NCBI RefSeq assembly: GCF_039555335.1 | Contig: NC_092628.1 | Span: 58,019,547-58,083,546, forward strand | Reading direction: 5' to 3' | Length of the DNA: 64,000 bases | Source of the DNA: Amphiura filiformis | Taxonomy: Eukaryota; Echinodermata; Ophiuroidea; Amphilepidida; Amphiuridae | Part shown: positions 1 to 10,908 of the stretch, piece by piece | Position numbering within the stretch: the stretch's first letter is position 1 | How the letters are laid out: the number at the start of each line of letters is the position of its first letter | The notes under the pieces: model-generated | The model's input: the letters and a program-made list of their open reading frames with translations, nothing else | Database searches by the model: none | What the model was told of the DNA's origin: nothing | Translations under genes and position numbers: made by a program

Positions 1-1015
1 CTGTATTCTTCTGATGTTGCGAAGCTGGAGGTTGACAGAGGAAACGATGGAGTTCACCTGTTTTGTCATAGACATATGACTGTCAAAAATCACCCCAAGG
101 TTACGCACATTTGGAGATGGTTTTATAATGCTTTGGCCAACTTTGAGTTCAAGATTCGGAATCTTTTGAAGGCGATAATGGGATCCAGCAATGAAAAATT
201 CTGTTTTGTCACTGTTCAGTTTAAGTTTATTTATATTCATCCAGTTTTGCAGTTCGTGGATACAGGCTTCAAGTGTTTGTAACGCCTTCTCAGCAGCACC
301 CGGGATGTTAGGACAAAAGGAAACATACAATTGTGTATAGTCTGCATATATATGAAATGAGACATTATGTTTACGAATTATGTCCCCCACTGGCAAGGTA
401 TAAATAACAAACATCATTGGCCCAATCACAGAACCCTGTGGAACACCAAATACAAGAGGGCTTGAATTGGAAACACAACCATCAATAAATACACGACTAC
501 TTCTACAATTAAGATATGTACGAACCCATTGCAATGCATTACCAGACAAACCAATTCTATCCTGTAAACGTTTGAGCATGATACCATGGTCGATGGTATC
601 GAATGCCGCAGACAGATCTAAAAGTGCAAGAAGGACAACTTCCCCGCTGTCTACGGCATTCAACACATCACTTTTCACCTTTAAGAGAGCGGTTTCAGTA
701 CTTGTGTTGGCTTTGTAAGCCGATTGATAGATTTCACCTAAATTACAGTCATTGATATGATTTGTTATTTGCTGAGTTACAACCTTTTCAGTGAGTTTGG
801 ATATAAAAGACACATTTGATACCGGTCTGTAATTTTTAAGTTCATCATGATCAAGAGAAGATTTCTTAATGATAAGAGATATAACAGCTTTTCCAAGAGG
901 TTCTGGGAAAATACCAGATGAGAGAGACACATTAATGATATGAGTAATTGATGGAATAAAACGCTCAATGTGGAATAAAACGCTCAATGTGGTCTTTCAT
1001 CAACCAAGTAGGAAA
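1..1015 (-). mobile_element. Non-LTR retrotransposon reverse transcriptase fragment (Jockey/CR1-like)
   Basis: Read on the minus strand, one frame stays open from about 966 to the window edge and translates as a retrotransposon reverse transcriptase. In order it shows LKNYRPVSN (motif 1), a LSAAFDTIDH block (motif A), GVPQGSVIGP (motif B), a YADY box where YADD is expected, and LKLNSDKTEFF followed by a NLGVIFDSHMSM segment. A 19-bp tandem duplication near 955-994 shifts the frame at the upstream end. The second catalytic aspartate of the YADD box is replaced by tyrosine, so the copy should be inactive. The element is cut by the window start, and its endonuclease part is not visible. The clade call (Jockey or CR1-like) rests on motif style only. 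Confidence 0.85.
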
Positions 1016-1093
1016 CTAAAAAAAAACTAAAAAAAACAAATAAATTATTTAAAAAGAATAAATGAGAAAACAAATATTCTGAACATTTCGCGG

Positions 1094-1625
1094 AATATAT
1101 ATGTACACCAGGCACAAAAAGAAATTCGTCAGTTATAGTCATCTTTGCTGTTCAACAACCTCATAATTTTGTATTATTCTGAAATATACATTTTGTTAAT
1201 TGGACTTTGTTTTCTCATTTGACACCTGTTTTCTCATTTGACACCTTGTTCGTGAAAATCGAGCGAGAATTGACCAAGATATGCGCCTCCAAATCATCAA
1301 ACCCCAAAATCAAAAGTTGCAATTTTAACGATTGAATTGTGCCTGTTATCATGGTTATATTGTGTGCTTTATTGATGGGCCCGTGGTGCTCGTGTGAAAT
1401 ACGATGCGTTCCCATTGAAATTGCAACTTTTGATTTTGGGGTTTGACGGTTTGGAGGCGCATATCTTGGTCAATTCTTGTTCGATTTTCACGAACAGGGT
1501 GTCAAATGAGAAAGCAAAGTCCAAATAAACAAAATGTATATTCCAGAATAATTCAAAATTATCAGGTTGTTGAACAGCAAGGATGACTATACTGACGAGT
1601 TCTGTGCCCGGTGTATATATACGAA
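1094..1625. mobile_element. Foldback MITE-like element, about 530 bp
   Basis: The left arm (about 1094-1330) and right arm (about 1400-1625) are reverse complements over roughly 220 bp, around a short spacer. Outer ends read like TATATGTACACCAGGCACA on the left and the inverse of TGTGCCCGGTGTATATATA on the right. Both arms share blocks such as CAAAATCAAAAGTTGCAA and CTTGGTCAATTCT in opposite orientation. There is no coding capacity beyond chance ORFs. The element lies between the reverse transcriptase fragment and the first recognisable receptor exon. The exact ends and target duplication are not resolved. Confidence 0.75.
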
Positions 1626-1762
1626 GCATATAACTCTTTCGTTTCTGTTATGAACAGTACCAAGTGCAAGACCGATTGTCAGTCCTCATGATTCATCTAC
1701 AACACATATAGATTTTTATTGGTATGAGATACGATGTGGCAATAGACATGGTAACATTACAG

Positions 1763-1966
1763 GTTATGTGTACTCTTTGACGTATACGATTGATGGTCTT
1801 CCTGTCAGCGATGCAGTGTTCACACCAATTACGTTTTCAAGCATTCAGCTACCTGGTGTGCGTATTACTGGTCTTAGTTGTGATATGCAGTATACATTTA
1901 ACGCCGCATGGAAGAACAACGCAGGAACAGGAATGAGAGCTAGTGTAATCGTGACTACCTCAAAAG
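1763..1966 (+). CDS. FN3 exon A (second half of an FN3 repeat)
   Basis: The acceptor is acattacAG and the donor is aaaaG/GTTAGT; both edges are phase 1. The translation has the FN3 signature of strands C to G: YSLTYTIDG, then VRITGLSCDMQYTFNAAW, then NNAGTGMRASVIVTT. The first half of this repeat (with the conserved tryptophan) should be on an upstream exon, which I could not identify in the 1760 bases before it; that stretch is occupied by transposon remnants. Confidence 0.75.
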
Positions 1967-4900
1967 GTTAGTTTTTGTCACATCTTGATCAAAATAATTG
2001 GCACCGTTAGTGAAGCAGTGTGCACACCAATTTGTTTTCAAACAGAATTGGTCTATATGTGTTGCTGGTCTGGTACGATTTCAGCTGCCCGTTCAGCTGT
2101 CACATTTGGAAGAGCAATGCAGGAACTGGACGAAACGGAGAACTGTGAAAACCGGTGTAAAACAGCATTAAAATTGAAATGAAATATAACGAGGAAATAC
2201 AATGACCATGATGAGGTGTTTTACAATTTAAAAGCCAACATAATTCAACGTTCATTTATTTTTAATTTGCCTTTCAGTTCTACCTGACAGTGTTCAAAAT
2301 ATGCAGGCTTCATTAACTGCAACACAAATCACTATAACCTGGACGGAGCCAGCTGAGAGAGGATGTCCTGTTGTAGACACGTATGAGGTGACATGTGAAG
2401 GGGACACCAGACATGAAGATGAGTGTCAGGATCTCCTCCCTACACATACCGTCATGGACACAACCAATAACCTGTTATATGTGTGTGATGTGAGACCATT
2501 CTATTCCTACAACATAACTGTGAAAGCTACAGGTGGTTCCGTTACGGAACTATCTGAAACACAACTTATTCCAGGATTAGGTACAGTATACCATGTGAGA
2601 TATTAATTGATCCATAGATAGCGATCCTTTACTAGGTTATGCCTCTTTGATAATAGAAAAGTAATGGCAAATATTTAGTTCTGCCTTTGTATTTAAATTT
2701 CATAATTTTAAATTCTCATCTATTTCGTTACACCGAAGCTTGCTATGGAAATTAGTGGGCGACGGCTTCCCTTTCTTGTCATTAAAAGACGTAGATTTAC
2801 TTTCAAGTTGTTAAAGAACTTTTGCATGCTAAAGGTGAAAATGTTATAGAATTGTTCACATTAATTTGATTTCAGCACCAAGTGCTCCACCTGAAAATGT
2901 CAGAATAACTGGCAGTTCAGACACAACCCGTACCATCACATGGGATGAGATTCCTTGCTCTGGAATGGACAGATTCTTGGGTATCGATATGAACTTACTT
3001 TACAGAGCGTAGTGATAGACAGCATGGACGTAACAACGACATCTGTGACCATCACATTAGATATAGGAAACATGTACATTTTCAGTGTTGCAGGAAGAAC
3101 AGATTCTGGTATAGGGCCTTACACTCACATAACCATTAACACTTTGGGTGGAATAACAAGTAATTATATCATTAATATTCTACATTACAACACTATTTCA
3201 CTCTTTCCTACTCTAAAATGCCATATGGCTCAAGACAGATGTTGCAAAGTGGCCAGAATACGCGAATGCGAAGTAAACCCTTTTAGGAGGACGCTTTACG
3301 ACAAATACGATCATGCGCGACCACGGTAAAGATTTTGACCAACGTTAAAATGGTTGAAATTTGGGTGGGTGAAAATCATGCTCTTTTGTGCTTTTTTTTT
3401 ACAAATATCGTTCATATCTTTCTAATATAATGCAGGTTGTTGCTGTCCATGGCGTTACCTCGTGCACTACTCAAGTCATCTCATGAGTACCGCAAGGCTC
3501 TGTCCTAGGTCCCTTCTGTTACTTACCTTTGCCTCTCTAATTTCTCACAGGACAGCATCTTGGTGTTCATATGCAGATGGCACTACACTTTTACAAGCCG
3601 TTCAATCGCATTTCTTGACCTACCCGACTTCCAGAAAGATATTGATGTTATCCACAACTGGTTCAGTTCCTATCATCTGTCTGCAAATGCCAGTAATACA
3701 TATGCTACAATGATCTGCTAAAAAAGGAACTTTATCCACAGGTGCAACTCTTCATGAATAGCCAATCAATTGAAATAGTCTGCTCTGGGAAACTCCTCGG
3801 CAATTGGATTAGCCACAACCTCCATGTCGACAATTATGCAAGAATAAGCTCTGAAAACAATTGGCATTCTACACTAGTCTTTTTACAATCCTCTGTCCTC
3901 TCTATACCGGGCTCTTGTTCTTACCAACCCTAAAATATATGACTGCATCAGCGCTTTGCTTTCTGCAGGAATGGAAACTGTCTGACGAGGCTCTTCACTC
4001 AAAAATAGACATTACTCCTCTCCAAACGTCGTGATCTTGCAAGTCACACTGTATCATCATTAAAAGGTTTTCCCCGACAATGTTGTTTTATGCCCAAACC
4101 TGTCCGCCTTCAACTCTGTTGTCAGTGACCATGTGTTTTTAGTCATATCCTCCATCATCTCATTTTATTGTCTGTATTTGATTTTACATCGTTTTGCCGG
4201 TCCATTTTCTGTCTGTCCCCTTTATTTCCCTATTTGATGTATTATGTATTTATGCACTATTAGGATTCTGGCCTGGTCTTCTTGGCCGAATTGTTATAAA
4301 TAGATAAATAAATAAATCGTGATGTGAAATCTAAGTGTCTTTTGGCATTCGAAGTCATTTATAAGTCTGAATCTCGCCATTTGAGACTTTCCATAGGATT
4401 CCAGTAAAACTTTTATTGAAACTTGTGGACTGTCTTTGCATAAATTGTTTAAATCATGATATCATATTTCTATAGCGAGAACGTATATAGGCTCAGAATT
4501 ACAAAGTTCCAAGTTGATTTTGGTGTTTTTGGAGATACTTTTGAAATTATCATTTTTCAAACCTTAAAGGGGCATTTCGTGATCCACAGCCTCATCCCCC
4601 ACTTTTCCCAAAAAAAGTTGAGATTTTTACATCACTGGATACCTCTGGCTACATAATGTTTATGTACCAAATATTTCTTGCAGATTAATTCGTTTAGCAA
4701 AAATATCGCCAAATTTGAATTTTGTTCTGGTGCACCAGAACGAAATTACAACACATTGTCTATGGAGCAGTGTAATACACATAATCATGCATAACTCGCA
4801 AACGCAAAATCGGAATCAACTGAAATTTTGGAAATAAGCTTTTTTCGTGGATATCTACTGAAAAATGTCATAAAAAGAGGATGCTAGGATCACGAAATAC

Positions 4901-7900
4901 TCCTTTAAAATGATACATAACTAATTTCTTAACAAAATGCCTATATTTCAAAAATACCATGTCAGTAAGAACTTTGCCCTGGAACCTTGTTGTTCTGAAT
5001 ATAATGTTGCGTGTAATATCTAAGTACAATGATAAGTAAATTTGCAATAAATTATTTCAGCTACGTCTGCATTTCAAGATCGGACAACTGGTAGGTCTTT
5101 TTCTACTTCAAAGACCAGACCTGTAGGAACTTTAACCGTTGAAAGAGTAGATATGTCCACCACTGCGAATATTGGTATGTATAATGCTTGCAAGTGATTT
5201 CTCAGAGATATTGCGAGAAATGGTAACACTATCTGATTGAAAAGATGTAATCGATTGGGTATCTATGGCTCACTTCATGTTGTTGCATGAAAATTAAAAG
5301 ACTATTCTGGTTAAGGGATGGGGTATGAACGTTTGGACCGTATTTATTGTGGAACATTAGAGCACATCAGATATATCGAATTGCATTCTGAGTACGAAGA
5401 ATGTCCTGATGATATCAAATAATTTTGATTTTTTGAAATTCGCAATGTAATACACATTTTATGGCAAATGATTAAAAATTGATATTTTTGATATTTAACA
5501 GTACTCGAAGTAAACTTTATAAATCTGATGATGACTCGAAGTAAACTTTATAAATGTAATGATTTATACTTAAAGTGTATGTAGGTGGGATGAAAAGCCG
5601 ACGATCAATTGAAAATTTTGACCTTTCGTATTGAAGATATGGATTTTTTCCCAAAACATCAACAACAAAAAATTTGGTCTTTTGGGGAAATAAATCCATA
5701 TCTTCAATGTGAAAGGTCAAAAGTTTCAATTGATCGTCGGCTTTTCCTCCCAGGTACATACACTTTAAGAATATATCATTAGATTTATACAATTTACTTT
5801 GAGGTCTGTTATATAATATTAATGTGAAAAATATTTAATAATTTGTCATAAAATTTGTATTATATCGTGAATTTCAAAAAATGAAAATTATTTGATATCA
5901 GAAAGACATTCTTCGTATTCAGAATGCAATTCGATATGTCTGATGTGCTCTCATGTCCCACAAAATACTGTCGAAACGCTCAAAACGCTCAGTGTCGATG
6001 ATTATCAGCGTGTGGGTGGGTGTAGGACTGTTAAGCCCGATCCTGACTCCACTTCGCAGCGCGATGCGATGCTGCGATGCTTTAAAAGCATGTGGGGTCT
6101 GCATCTCCTTTTAAGGTCATTCTACCGACCTTGATTTTCCAGCAGCCAATCAGAAGCGTGTACGGCTGCGATATCGCAGCGCGATGCGAAAAAGTTGAAC
6201 ATTGTTGAACATTGTTCAACTTTTTCGCGGACCAAAATTTCCACCGCGCGATGAGAATTTTCACCGCTGAGCTCGTAAAAACCTGGCTCAGATTACAGTT
6301 TTTTATAGCAGCGCAGCATCGCATCGCGCTGCGGTGTGGAGTCAGGATCGGGCTTTACAGTAGGTGTGGCGTTGGGGTGTGCGTGTGTGGAGTTTGTGTA
6401 CAGTTATCGCCTTCGGTGGTTGAAAATACCTTCAACAACCTTTTGAACAAATTGAAAGTAAATATTTTTTGTCAGACCCGGTCTTGCGAGAATTAAGAAA
6501 GTCAAGGATATACCTACCTTAATGGCTACTGGTTTTGCAACCATGTATGCCTCGTTTTGAGGACGTATTCCACGTCCTCCTAAGTATATTCCTTTTGCTA
6601 ATAAAAATATCATAGGTAAGTGATTGTCGTAAAATTACACTACAACGCTCACAACGCAGAACAATCCTTGTTTATAATGCAGATATGGCTGCTCCGAAAG
6701 TGAACTCTCTTGGACAATGTTCAACCAATTCCAACATGCCAGTGATTCTCACCCTTGCTGTGTTGCTTCTTGCTGCTGTAATTACAATTATTATCTTGGG
6801 TCTACTTTTGTATAGGTATGTTGACTAATTGAAATCGCAACTTTGGCCTGAAGTATGGTACCCTTACATGTTAGAGTGCAAAGTGATGCGCTGCCACGCT
6901 GAAGCAAGAGCTTCAGGGGCCCATGGACAAGGTGTAATGCTGGCTCTTTAAACATCTCTTTTATTCCGACTTATTTCATTTTCGCTTTTGCTCGGACCCC
7001 TGGACTTCGTCCACCCTGTCCATCTGCTTGCTACGCCATTCACTTGTAAAGAAGATCACTAGCTCTGTTGTGTCCTGATTTCAATGGGTATCTGTATTCG
7101 CAAGGCGTGAACCATATCTCTCATAAAGTTTACTTGTATGTTTTATTAGCTTCGTTTATAAGATGACCAAACCATCAATCAAGACTTTTTTGATTTCCTC
7201 AGGAAAAAGCATTGAAGTTTTTATTGTTTAACAAGTTTAACATTAATCTTGAAGCGAATAAATTATTGGGGGAATTCATACAAAAAAGAACATGGATGTG
7301 ACAGTCTAAAGTCTTCAATGTGAAAGTATGACGCAAAGTTAATTCTTTTGAACACAATCTATTTCATATCTCCATAAGTATAACAGTATAAAGTGTTTAG
7401 TCTTTTTAAAACCAGTTCAATGTTAATCTCAAGTGGGGTGAATAAATCAGTGGGCGAATTAAAATTCTCAAAAAAAAAAAAAAAAAAAACTGAAGTGGGC
7501 CGGCTTTAGTCTTTAATGTACAAGTATGACACATGACATATCTCCACACGCAAGTCGTATTCATTATTTTGAGAAATAACTCGAATTATCGTAGTTTTTC
7601 CCTTTTTCTCATTTTATTTCAAATTAACTAAAAAAGAGCAAGAAGTACCAAAGGTGACTCCACAAATTACGAAAATGGAGATATCGGTAAGGCGAATAAC
7701 ACTAGAGCCACGTCGTCATCAGGTAATGTAATGAATACAGCATATCAACCAGACAATGACGATATGGGGTATGAAATCCCTCCTACAGGTGTAAGTCATC
7801 AGGTTGGCTCTTCATCTGACTACGAGGTAACCCTATCTGACAGACCTCAATCAGGACAACATTATGAAGATCTGGATCAGAAGAGTATGGACAAAGAGAA

Positions 7901-7931
7901 AGATCACCAATACCAGTCACTTGGTGATTAA
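1763..7931 (+). CDS. Fibronectin type III repeat transmembrane receptor, 3' part of gene (multi-exon)
   Basis: Six plus-strand exons form the end of a type I membrane protein: 1763-1966 (FN3, second half), 2278-2580 (FN3), 2876-3159 or 3147 (FN3 with a frame break), 5061-5174 (Ser/Thr stalk), 6683-6815 (membrane segment) and 7637-7931 (cytoplasmic tail and stop). Each has AG/GT borders. Phases agree throughout (1-1-1-1-2), except that exon three is one base short. FN3 repeats joined by phase-1 introns are typical of animal adhesion receptors. The transmembrane stretch is strongly hydrophobic, running from MPVILTLAVLLL through LGLLLY. The 97-residue tail has six tyrosines in contexts that could bind SH2 domains, so a signalling or adhesion role at the plasma membrane is inferred. 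The ligand and the upstream domains are unknown. Because of the frame break it could be a recent pseudogene or carry a sequence error. Confidence 0.75.
1988..2135 (+). pseudogene. Decayed duplicate of FN3 exon A
   Basis: Within the following intron, blocks resemble exon A in the same order: AGTGTGCACACCAATT against AGTGTTCACACCAATT, then GTTTTCAAACA, then TGCTGGTCTGGT, then ACATTTGGAAGAGCAATGCA against the exon's ACATTTAACGCC…AACGCAGGAAC. The copy is shortened, frame-broken and lacks a convincing donor. It looks like an old tandem exon duplication that has degraded. The identification rests on alignment by eye. Confidence 0.55.
2278..2580 (+). CDS. FN3 exon B (complete FN3 repeat)
   Basis: The acceptor is cctttcAG and the donor is gattaG/GTACAG. 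The exon is 303 bp, exactly 101 codons, phase 1 on both sides. The translation starts with LPDSVQNMQASLTATQITITW and ends with YSYNITVKATGG plus a short linker. It has the FN3 landmarks: proline near the start, ITITW in strand B, and Y-x-Y-x-I-x-V in strand F. Four cysteines (in CPVV, VTCEG, DECQ and YVCDV) suggest extra disulfides. It joins exons A and C in phase. Confidence 0.8.
2876..3159 (+). CDS. FN3 exon C with one-base frame break
   Basis: The acceptor is gatttcAG; the donor is either GTAATT after 3159 or GTGGAA after 3147. The first part reads APSAPPENVRITGSSDTTR followed by a TITWDEIPCSG strand. In that frame a stop follows soon after. The next frame continues as NGQILGYRYELTLQ and ends GNMYIFSVAGRTDSGIGP, which completes an FN3 repeat. 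The shift falls at the GGAATGG run near 2961-2968. With either donor the exon is one base short of keeping the phase-1 pattern. This could be a real inactivating mutation, a polymorphism or an assembly error. Confidence 0.7.
3430..4315 (+). mobile_element. Degenerate non-LTR reverse transcriptase, 3' end (CR1/L2-like)
   Basis: Plus-strand frames show VPQGSVLGPFCYL (motif B), then SYADGTTLL, a YADD box with the second aspartate changed to glycine, then a NWFSSYHLS-like segment in another frame and LLGNWISHNLHVDNY. At least two frameshifts and several stops are present. The 3' end is marked by a short TAAATA-type repeat at about 4299-4316, as in many CR1/L2 tails. It lies in the intron between receptor exons C and D, in the same orientation as the gene. 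Confidence 0.75.
4568..4904. mobile_element. TTAA-flanked MITE, 337 bp
   Basis: Terminal inverted repeats AGGGGCATTTCGTGATCC and the inverse of GGATCACGAAATACTCCT are bordered by TTAA on both sides (4564-4567 and 4905-4908). No coding capacity is visible. TTAA target duplication is known for piggyBac and Kolobok transposons; which class this belongs to cannot be told from the ends alone. Confidence 0.8.
5061..5174 (+). CDS. Receptor stalk exon D (Ser/Thr-rich)
   Basis: The acceptor is attatttcAG and the donor is attG/GTATGT; 114 bp, phase 1 on both sides. It encodes about 38 residues starting TSAFQDRTTGRSFSTSKTR and ending DMSTTANI. The composition is rich in Ser and Thr, suiting an extracellular stalk that could be O-glycosylated between the last FN3 repeat and the membrane. 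No domain is recognised. Confidence 0.6.
5312..5990. mobile_element. Large palindromic TTAA element, copy 1
   Basis: Two arms of about 320 bp are near reverse complements around a centre at about 5660-5680. Shared blocks include GAATTGCATTCTGAGTACGA, ATATCAAATAATTTT, AAGCCGACGATCAATTGAAA and TTGAAGATATGGATTT. The left border is TTAAGGG at 5312. The right border is less clear and has a duplicated AAACGCTC. A second full copy lies at 57036-57696 and a half copy at about 11975-12225. No ORF spans it; it is a non-autonomous foldback element in the intron between exons D and E. Confidence 0.85.
6034..6354. mobile_element. TTA-flanked MITE, 321 bp
   Basis: Terminal inverted repeats start AGCCCGATCCTGACTCCAC and end with their near inverse, including the CGCAGCGCGATGCGATGCTG block. 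Both sides carry TTA (6031-6033 and 6355-6357), consistent with the 3-bp TWA target site of PIF/Harbinger elements. An internal hairpin with GCGAAAAAGTTGAAC arms sits near 6186-6230. CpG content is high compared with the surroundings. Confidence 0.75.
6683..6815 (+). CDS. Receptor transmembrane exon E
   Basis: The acceptor is aatgcAG and the donor is tatAG/GTATGT; it enters in phase 1 and leaves in phase 2. It encodes a short ectodomain end (MAAPKVNSLGQCSTNSN) followed by a hydrophobic helix of about 24 residues, MPVILTLAVLLLAA through TIIILGLLLYR. The Arg at the end and the Arg/Lys at the start of the next exon fit a stop-transfer sequence, placing the remainder in the cytoplasm. Confidence 0.75.
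6816..7636 (+). other. Intron between membrane and tail exons
   Basis: The donor GTATGT and the acceptor AAAAAAG border 821 bp of AT-rich intron. The acceptor lacks a good pyrimidine tract, but the phase fits. About 7200-7330 and 7390-7545 look like a diverged direct repeat: GTTCAATGTTAATCTCAAG resembles GTTTAACATTAATCTTGAAG, and each is followed by GAATAAATxx and TATGAC blocks. An A-run of 20 lies near 7470. Confidence 0.5.
7637..7931 (+). CDS. Receptor cytoplasmic tail exon F, terminal
   Basis: Joined after the membrane exon, this exon reads RARSTKGDSTNYENGD and continues to the stop TAA at 7929-7931, giving 97 full codons. Six tyrosines stand in NYEN (a YxN context known for Grb2 SH2 binding), AYQP, GYEI, DYEV, HYEDL and QYQSL (two Yxx-hydrophobic motifs usable for sorting or SH2 binding). 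The tail is acidic and polar with no catalytic domain. Function as a docking tail is inferred. Confidence 0.75.
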
Positions 7932-8164
7932 AGAAATATGCGTAAATGATGCATTGGAACCAACACGCAAACTGCAAAAGAGAAAAACTAAAATAATACA
8001 CAGTTTATTAGTGTATAATTATTGCACTGGGTTATTTAATCATTGTTAACTTGAAACAAAAATCGTGTTATGTTATTATCAAACAAATAGATTTTAAAAA
8101 ATGAGCGGTCAGGAATCGCCTTTAGCTTTATCGGGCATTCTTTTATTATTATTTTTATTTTCAT

Positions 8165-8290
8165 TTTAATTATCATTACCATTATCATTATCATTATCAT
8201 TATCATTATCATTATCATTATCATTATCATTATCATTATCATTATCATTATCATTATCGCCATCACCATCACCATCATCACCATCACTGT
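8165..8290. repeat. ATTATC hexamer microsatellite
   Basis: About 90 bp of nearly perfect (ATTATC)n is followed by degenerate CATCAC units. It lies about 240 bp after the receptor stop codon, probably in its 3' untranslated region if the signal at 8589 is used. Confidence 0.9.
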
Positions 8291-8588
8291 CAGTATTATT
8301 GCTTGTGGGTTACGATGTGGATGGATGCATGATCGTGAATGTTACAGACCTTTCTCAAGGACCCCAGATTTCCTTGCAAACACTTTCTGGGGCCATTTCC
8401 TTGGTTCTTCACCAGATTACCTTTATAATTATAACAGAGTCAACTGCGCTTGATGGATTTTGCAATTTCTTGAATTCCTTGCATGTGCATTACTTTTATG
8501 TCGTTATGTATAGGCCCAAGGTCTTTATTTTCAGAGGTTTGGATAAACTGGTTATTGAACAATCGATCAAATTAAATCAAATCTAACC

Positions 8589-8594
8589 AATAAA
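8589..8594 (+). promoter_or_regulatory. Candidate poly(A) signal AATAAA
   Basis: This is the first clear AATAAA after the receptor stop codon, about 660 bp downstream. It is an ordinary hexamer in AT-rich DNA, so the assignment is tentative. Confidence 0.3.
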
Positions 8595-8846
8595 AGCATT
8601 AAAAACAGATCAGATTAGATCAAATCAAATCTATTCAAATTATGTATTTGGATCACAACATTCTGTTCACAAGAACGTCCGGAAAGTCTACATTGTTTGC
8701 ATTGTTGTCGACAGTGACGGTACAATGTATTGTAATTTAGAATGTAACCTCACAGTCTGCCGCCTGGACAACCAATTCTTTAGAAATGCTTAGTCGCGCT
8801 AAAAGTCGATCGATACATGTAAAAATCAGCACAATTCAGAGATACA

Positions 8847-9855
8847 CCTTTTTGCTATGAAATTAATTTTCTCGGTCAAATATAAAGCAATATTTTTTTT
8901 TTCTTCAGTAATGTCAGTTAAAAACTTGGTGCTTGGATATACATTTTTTTAAAATCCTGGTGTTAAAATTAAGCATCAAATTGTGTCTTTTAGTGTGATA
9001 TTTTTGATTTTTATAGGCCTTGAATTCGCCTGCGAGCTTTTTACGGAATTCATGTTTTAGCGTCTCAAACTAACATAGTTTGCTAAAGAAAGATATTTCC
9101 CACCTCTGTAAAGCACATCGTGTGGGTCTATATGTTATAGTTTTGTCAGAATTTCCGTTTTTGTTTTACCCTTTTTCCATTCAGTCTCCGAAAATGTCAA
9201 ACTAAGTAAAAGTAGGCAATGGTGAGTACTTTTATCTCGAGAGCAACCAGCAGAAATAGTCGATATTTCCTTTGTTGTTATCCAGGTCAATTTTTCATTG
9301 AAAGCAAATTGCCCGACCAGCGATTAAATCCCCAATTGGGTGTTCTGGTTAAACATGATCAGTAGGAGCGCTATAGGTCTGGGAATTTCTTTGCTATATT
9401 GAAGTTCTGGCAACACTATAGCCATGCCGGTATTCCTATTAAACCCAGGGATATCGATCCACAATGCTAGTACTAGCCTTTAGATTTCACGTGTTGATTT
9501 AGAAATTTTATCAGCCGACAGTGAAAGATGGTGAAATCAAAACGGAAATTTTGACAAAACTATGATATATAGCTCACGGTGATGTGCTTTAGAAAGTTGG
9601 GGAAAATCCTTCATTAGCGAACTATATTACTTTGAAAAGCTAAAAGGTTGATCAAGAAAAAGCTCGCGGGCCGAGCTGAAGCCTATAAAAATCGAATATC
9701 TTACACTAAATGACTGAATTTCAGGCCTATGTTTAACACCAGGATAAAAAAAAATCAGTATCAAGCATTATAGTTTTTCCAGCCATTTACTGAAAAAATG
9801 AAAATTATTGCTTTTCATTTGGCTGAGAAAAAATTTTACACTGAAAAGGTGTAAC
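8847..9855. mobile_element. Foldback element, about 1 kb
   Basis: Arms of roughly 330 bp (8847-9200 and 9520-9855) are reverse complements with moderate divergence. Paired blocks include GTTTTGTCAGAATTTCCGTT with AACGGAAATTTTGACAAAAC, CAAGCATTAT-type segments, and CTGGTGTTAAA with TTTAACACCAG. The loop of about 320 bp contains no gene. The ends are approximate. Confidence 0.65.
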
Positions 9856-10908
9856 TCAAAATTTTGCTCATTTCAACACCAATTTCGATCGTTTGTATTG
9901 CCTCATTAAATGACTGAGTGAGCCTTGCAGAACAAAAGAATCGGTTGTGCAGGTAGCTGACTGCTCACTGTATTTTCACTAGCGGCAATAGTAATATTTG
10001 TGTGTAAGAATAAGGCAGCGGGGTGTTCGCGTATATGTGGGGTGGGTGTATGTAGGGGTGCAATTTTGTCTAGAATTTATACTTCCGAGGATTCCAACAT
10101 AACAGAGGGTTTGCGAAATGCGGTTCAAAAGCACAAATTTCAACTTCTAGAGGATTATAGAGGGTTATGTATAGTGAGCCGTAAATATTATGCACGCAAA
10201 TACATCAATATAGTTTCCATATTTCCGCTTCCACCACAAAATTACCTCTTACGTATTATCTAGTTAAAAGACCAATTATTGGCAATCAAATTTGGTTTGG
10301 GTAAACTATACGCCATATGTTGTTGAAAATACTGAATGAAATGAGTTAAAATAATATTTTGTTCCAAACGTCGAGCTTGGTATATACTTTACATTAAGGG
10401 GTGCTCATGACGTACAAAAATTTAGTTTGCGAAATGAAGTTTTTTAAAAACTTTAACGGCATGGATTTAAGTTCCCGTATAAATGGCCTGTTTTTACTGG
10501 AGCGACCAGTGTATATACTTCTGGAAAAGTATAGTAGGTGCATATATTTTTAAATGGAAGATGTCATTGGTTGTGTCTGGTAAGAAATTGGGTTGGGAGG
10601 AGGAGAGCGAAAGCAGCTCAACTATGTTAAATCAGATCTTCTCTGGTTAAATCCACACTACACATGTTTCTGATTTACCTGTGCGATTTGCAATGAGCTG
10701 GTATTATAGTTTCAGTTGGGTGAACGATTATAAAGCAAACGCAAGGTAACAATACTGTTGGGCCTTTGTTTACGAAATGAGACAATAGTCTGCATATTGT
10801 TAACAGCATTCTTGAAAATGAGAAACATAATGGTTGTAAACTTAACACGGTTTGGAAATAATTTCTTCATATTTTTTTGGTGTTATCTGTCGTTTACATA
10901 TCCTTCTA

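Noticed and set aside
8036..8287. Minus-strand ORF rich in Met and Ile
   Set aside because: It is the translation of the ATTATC microsatellite.
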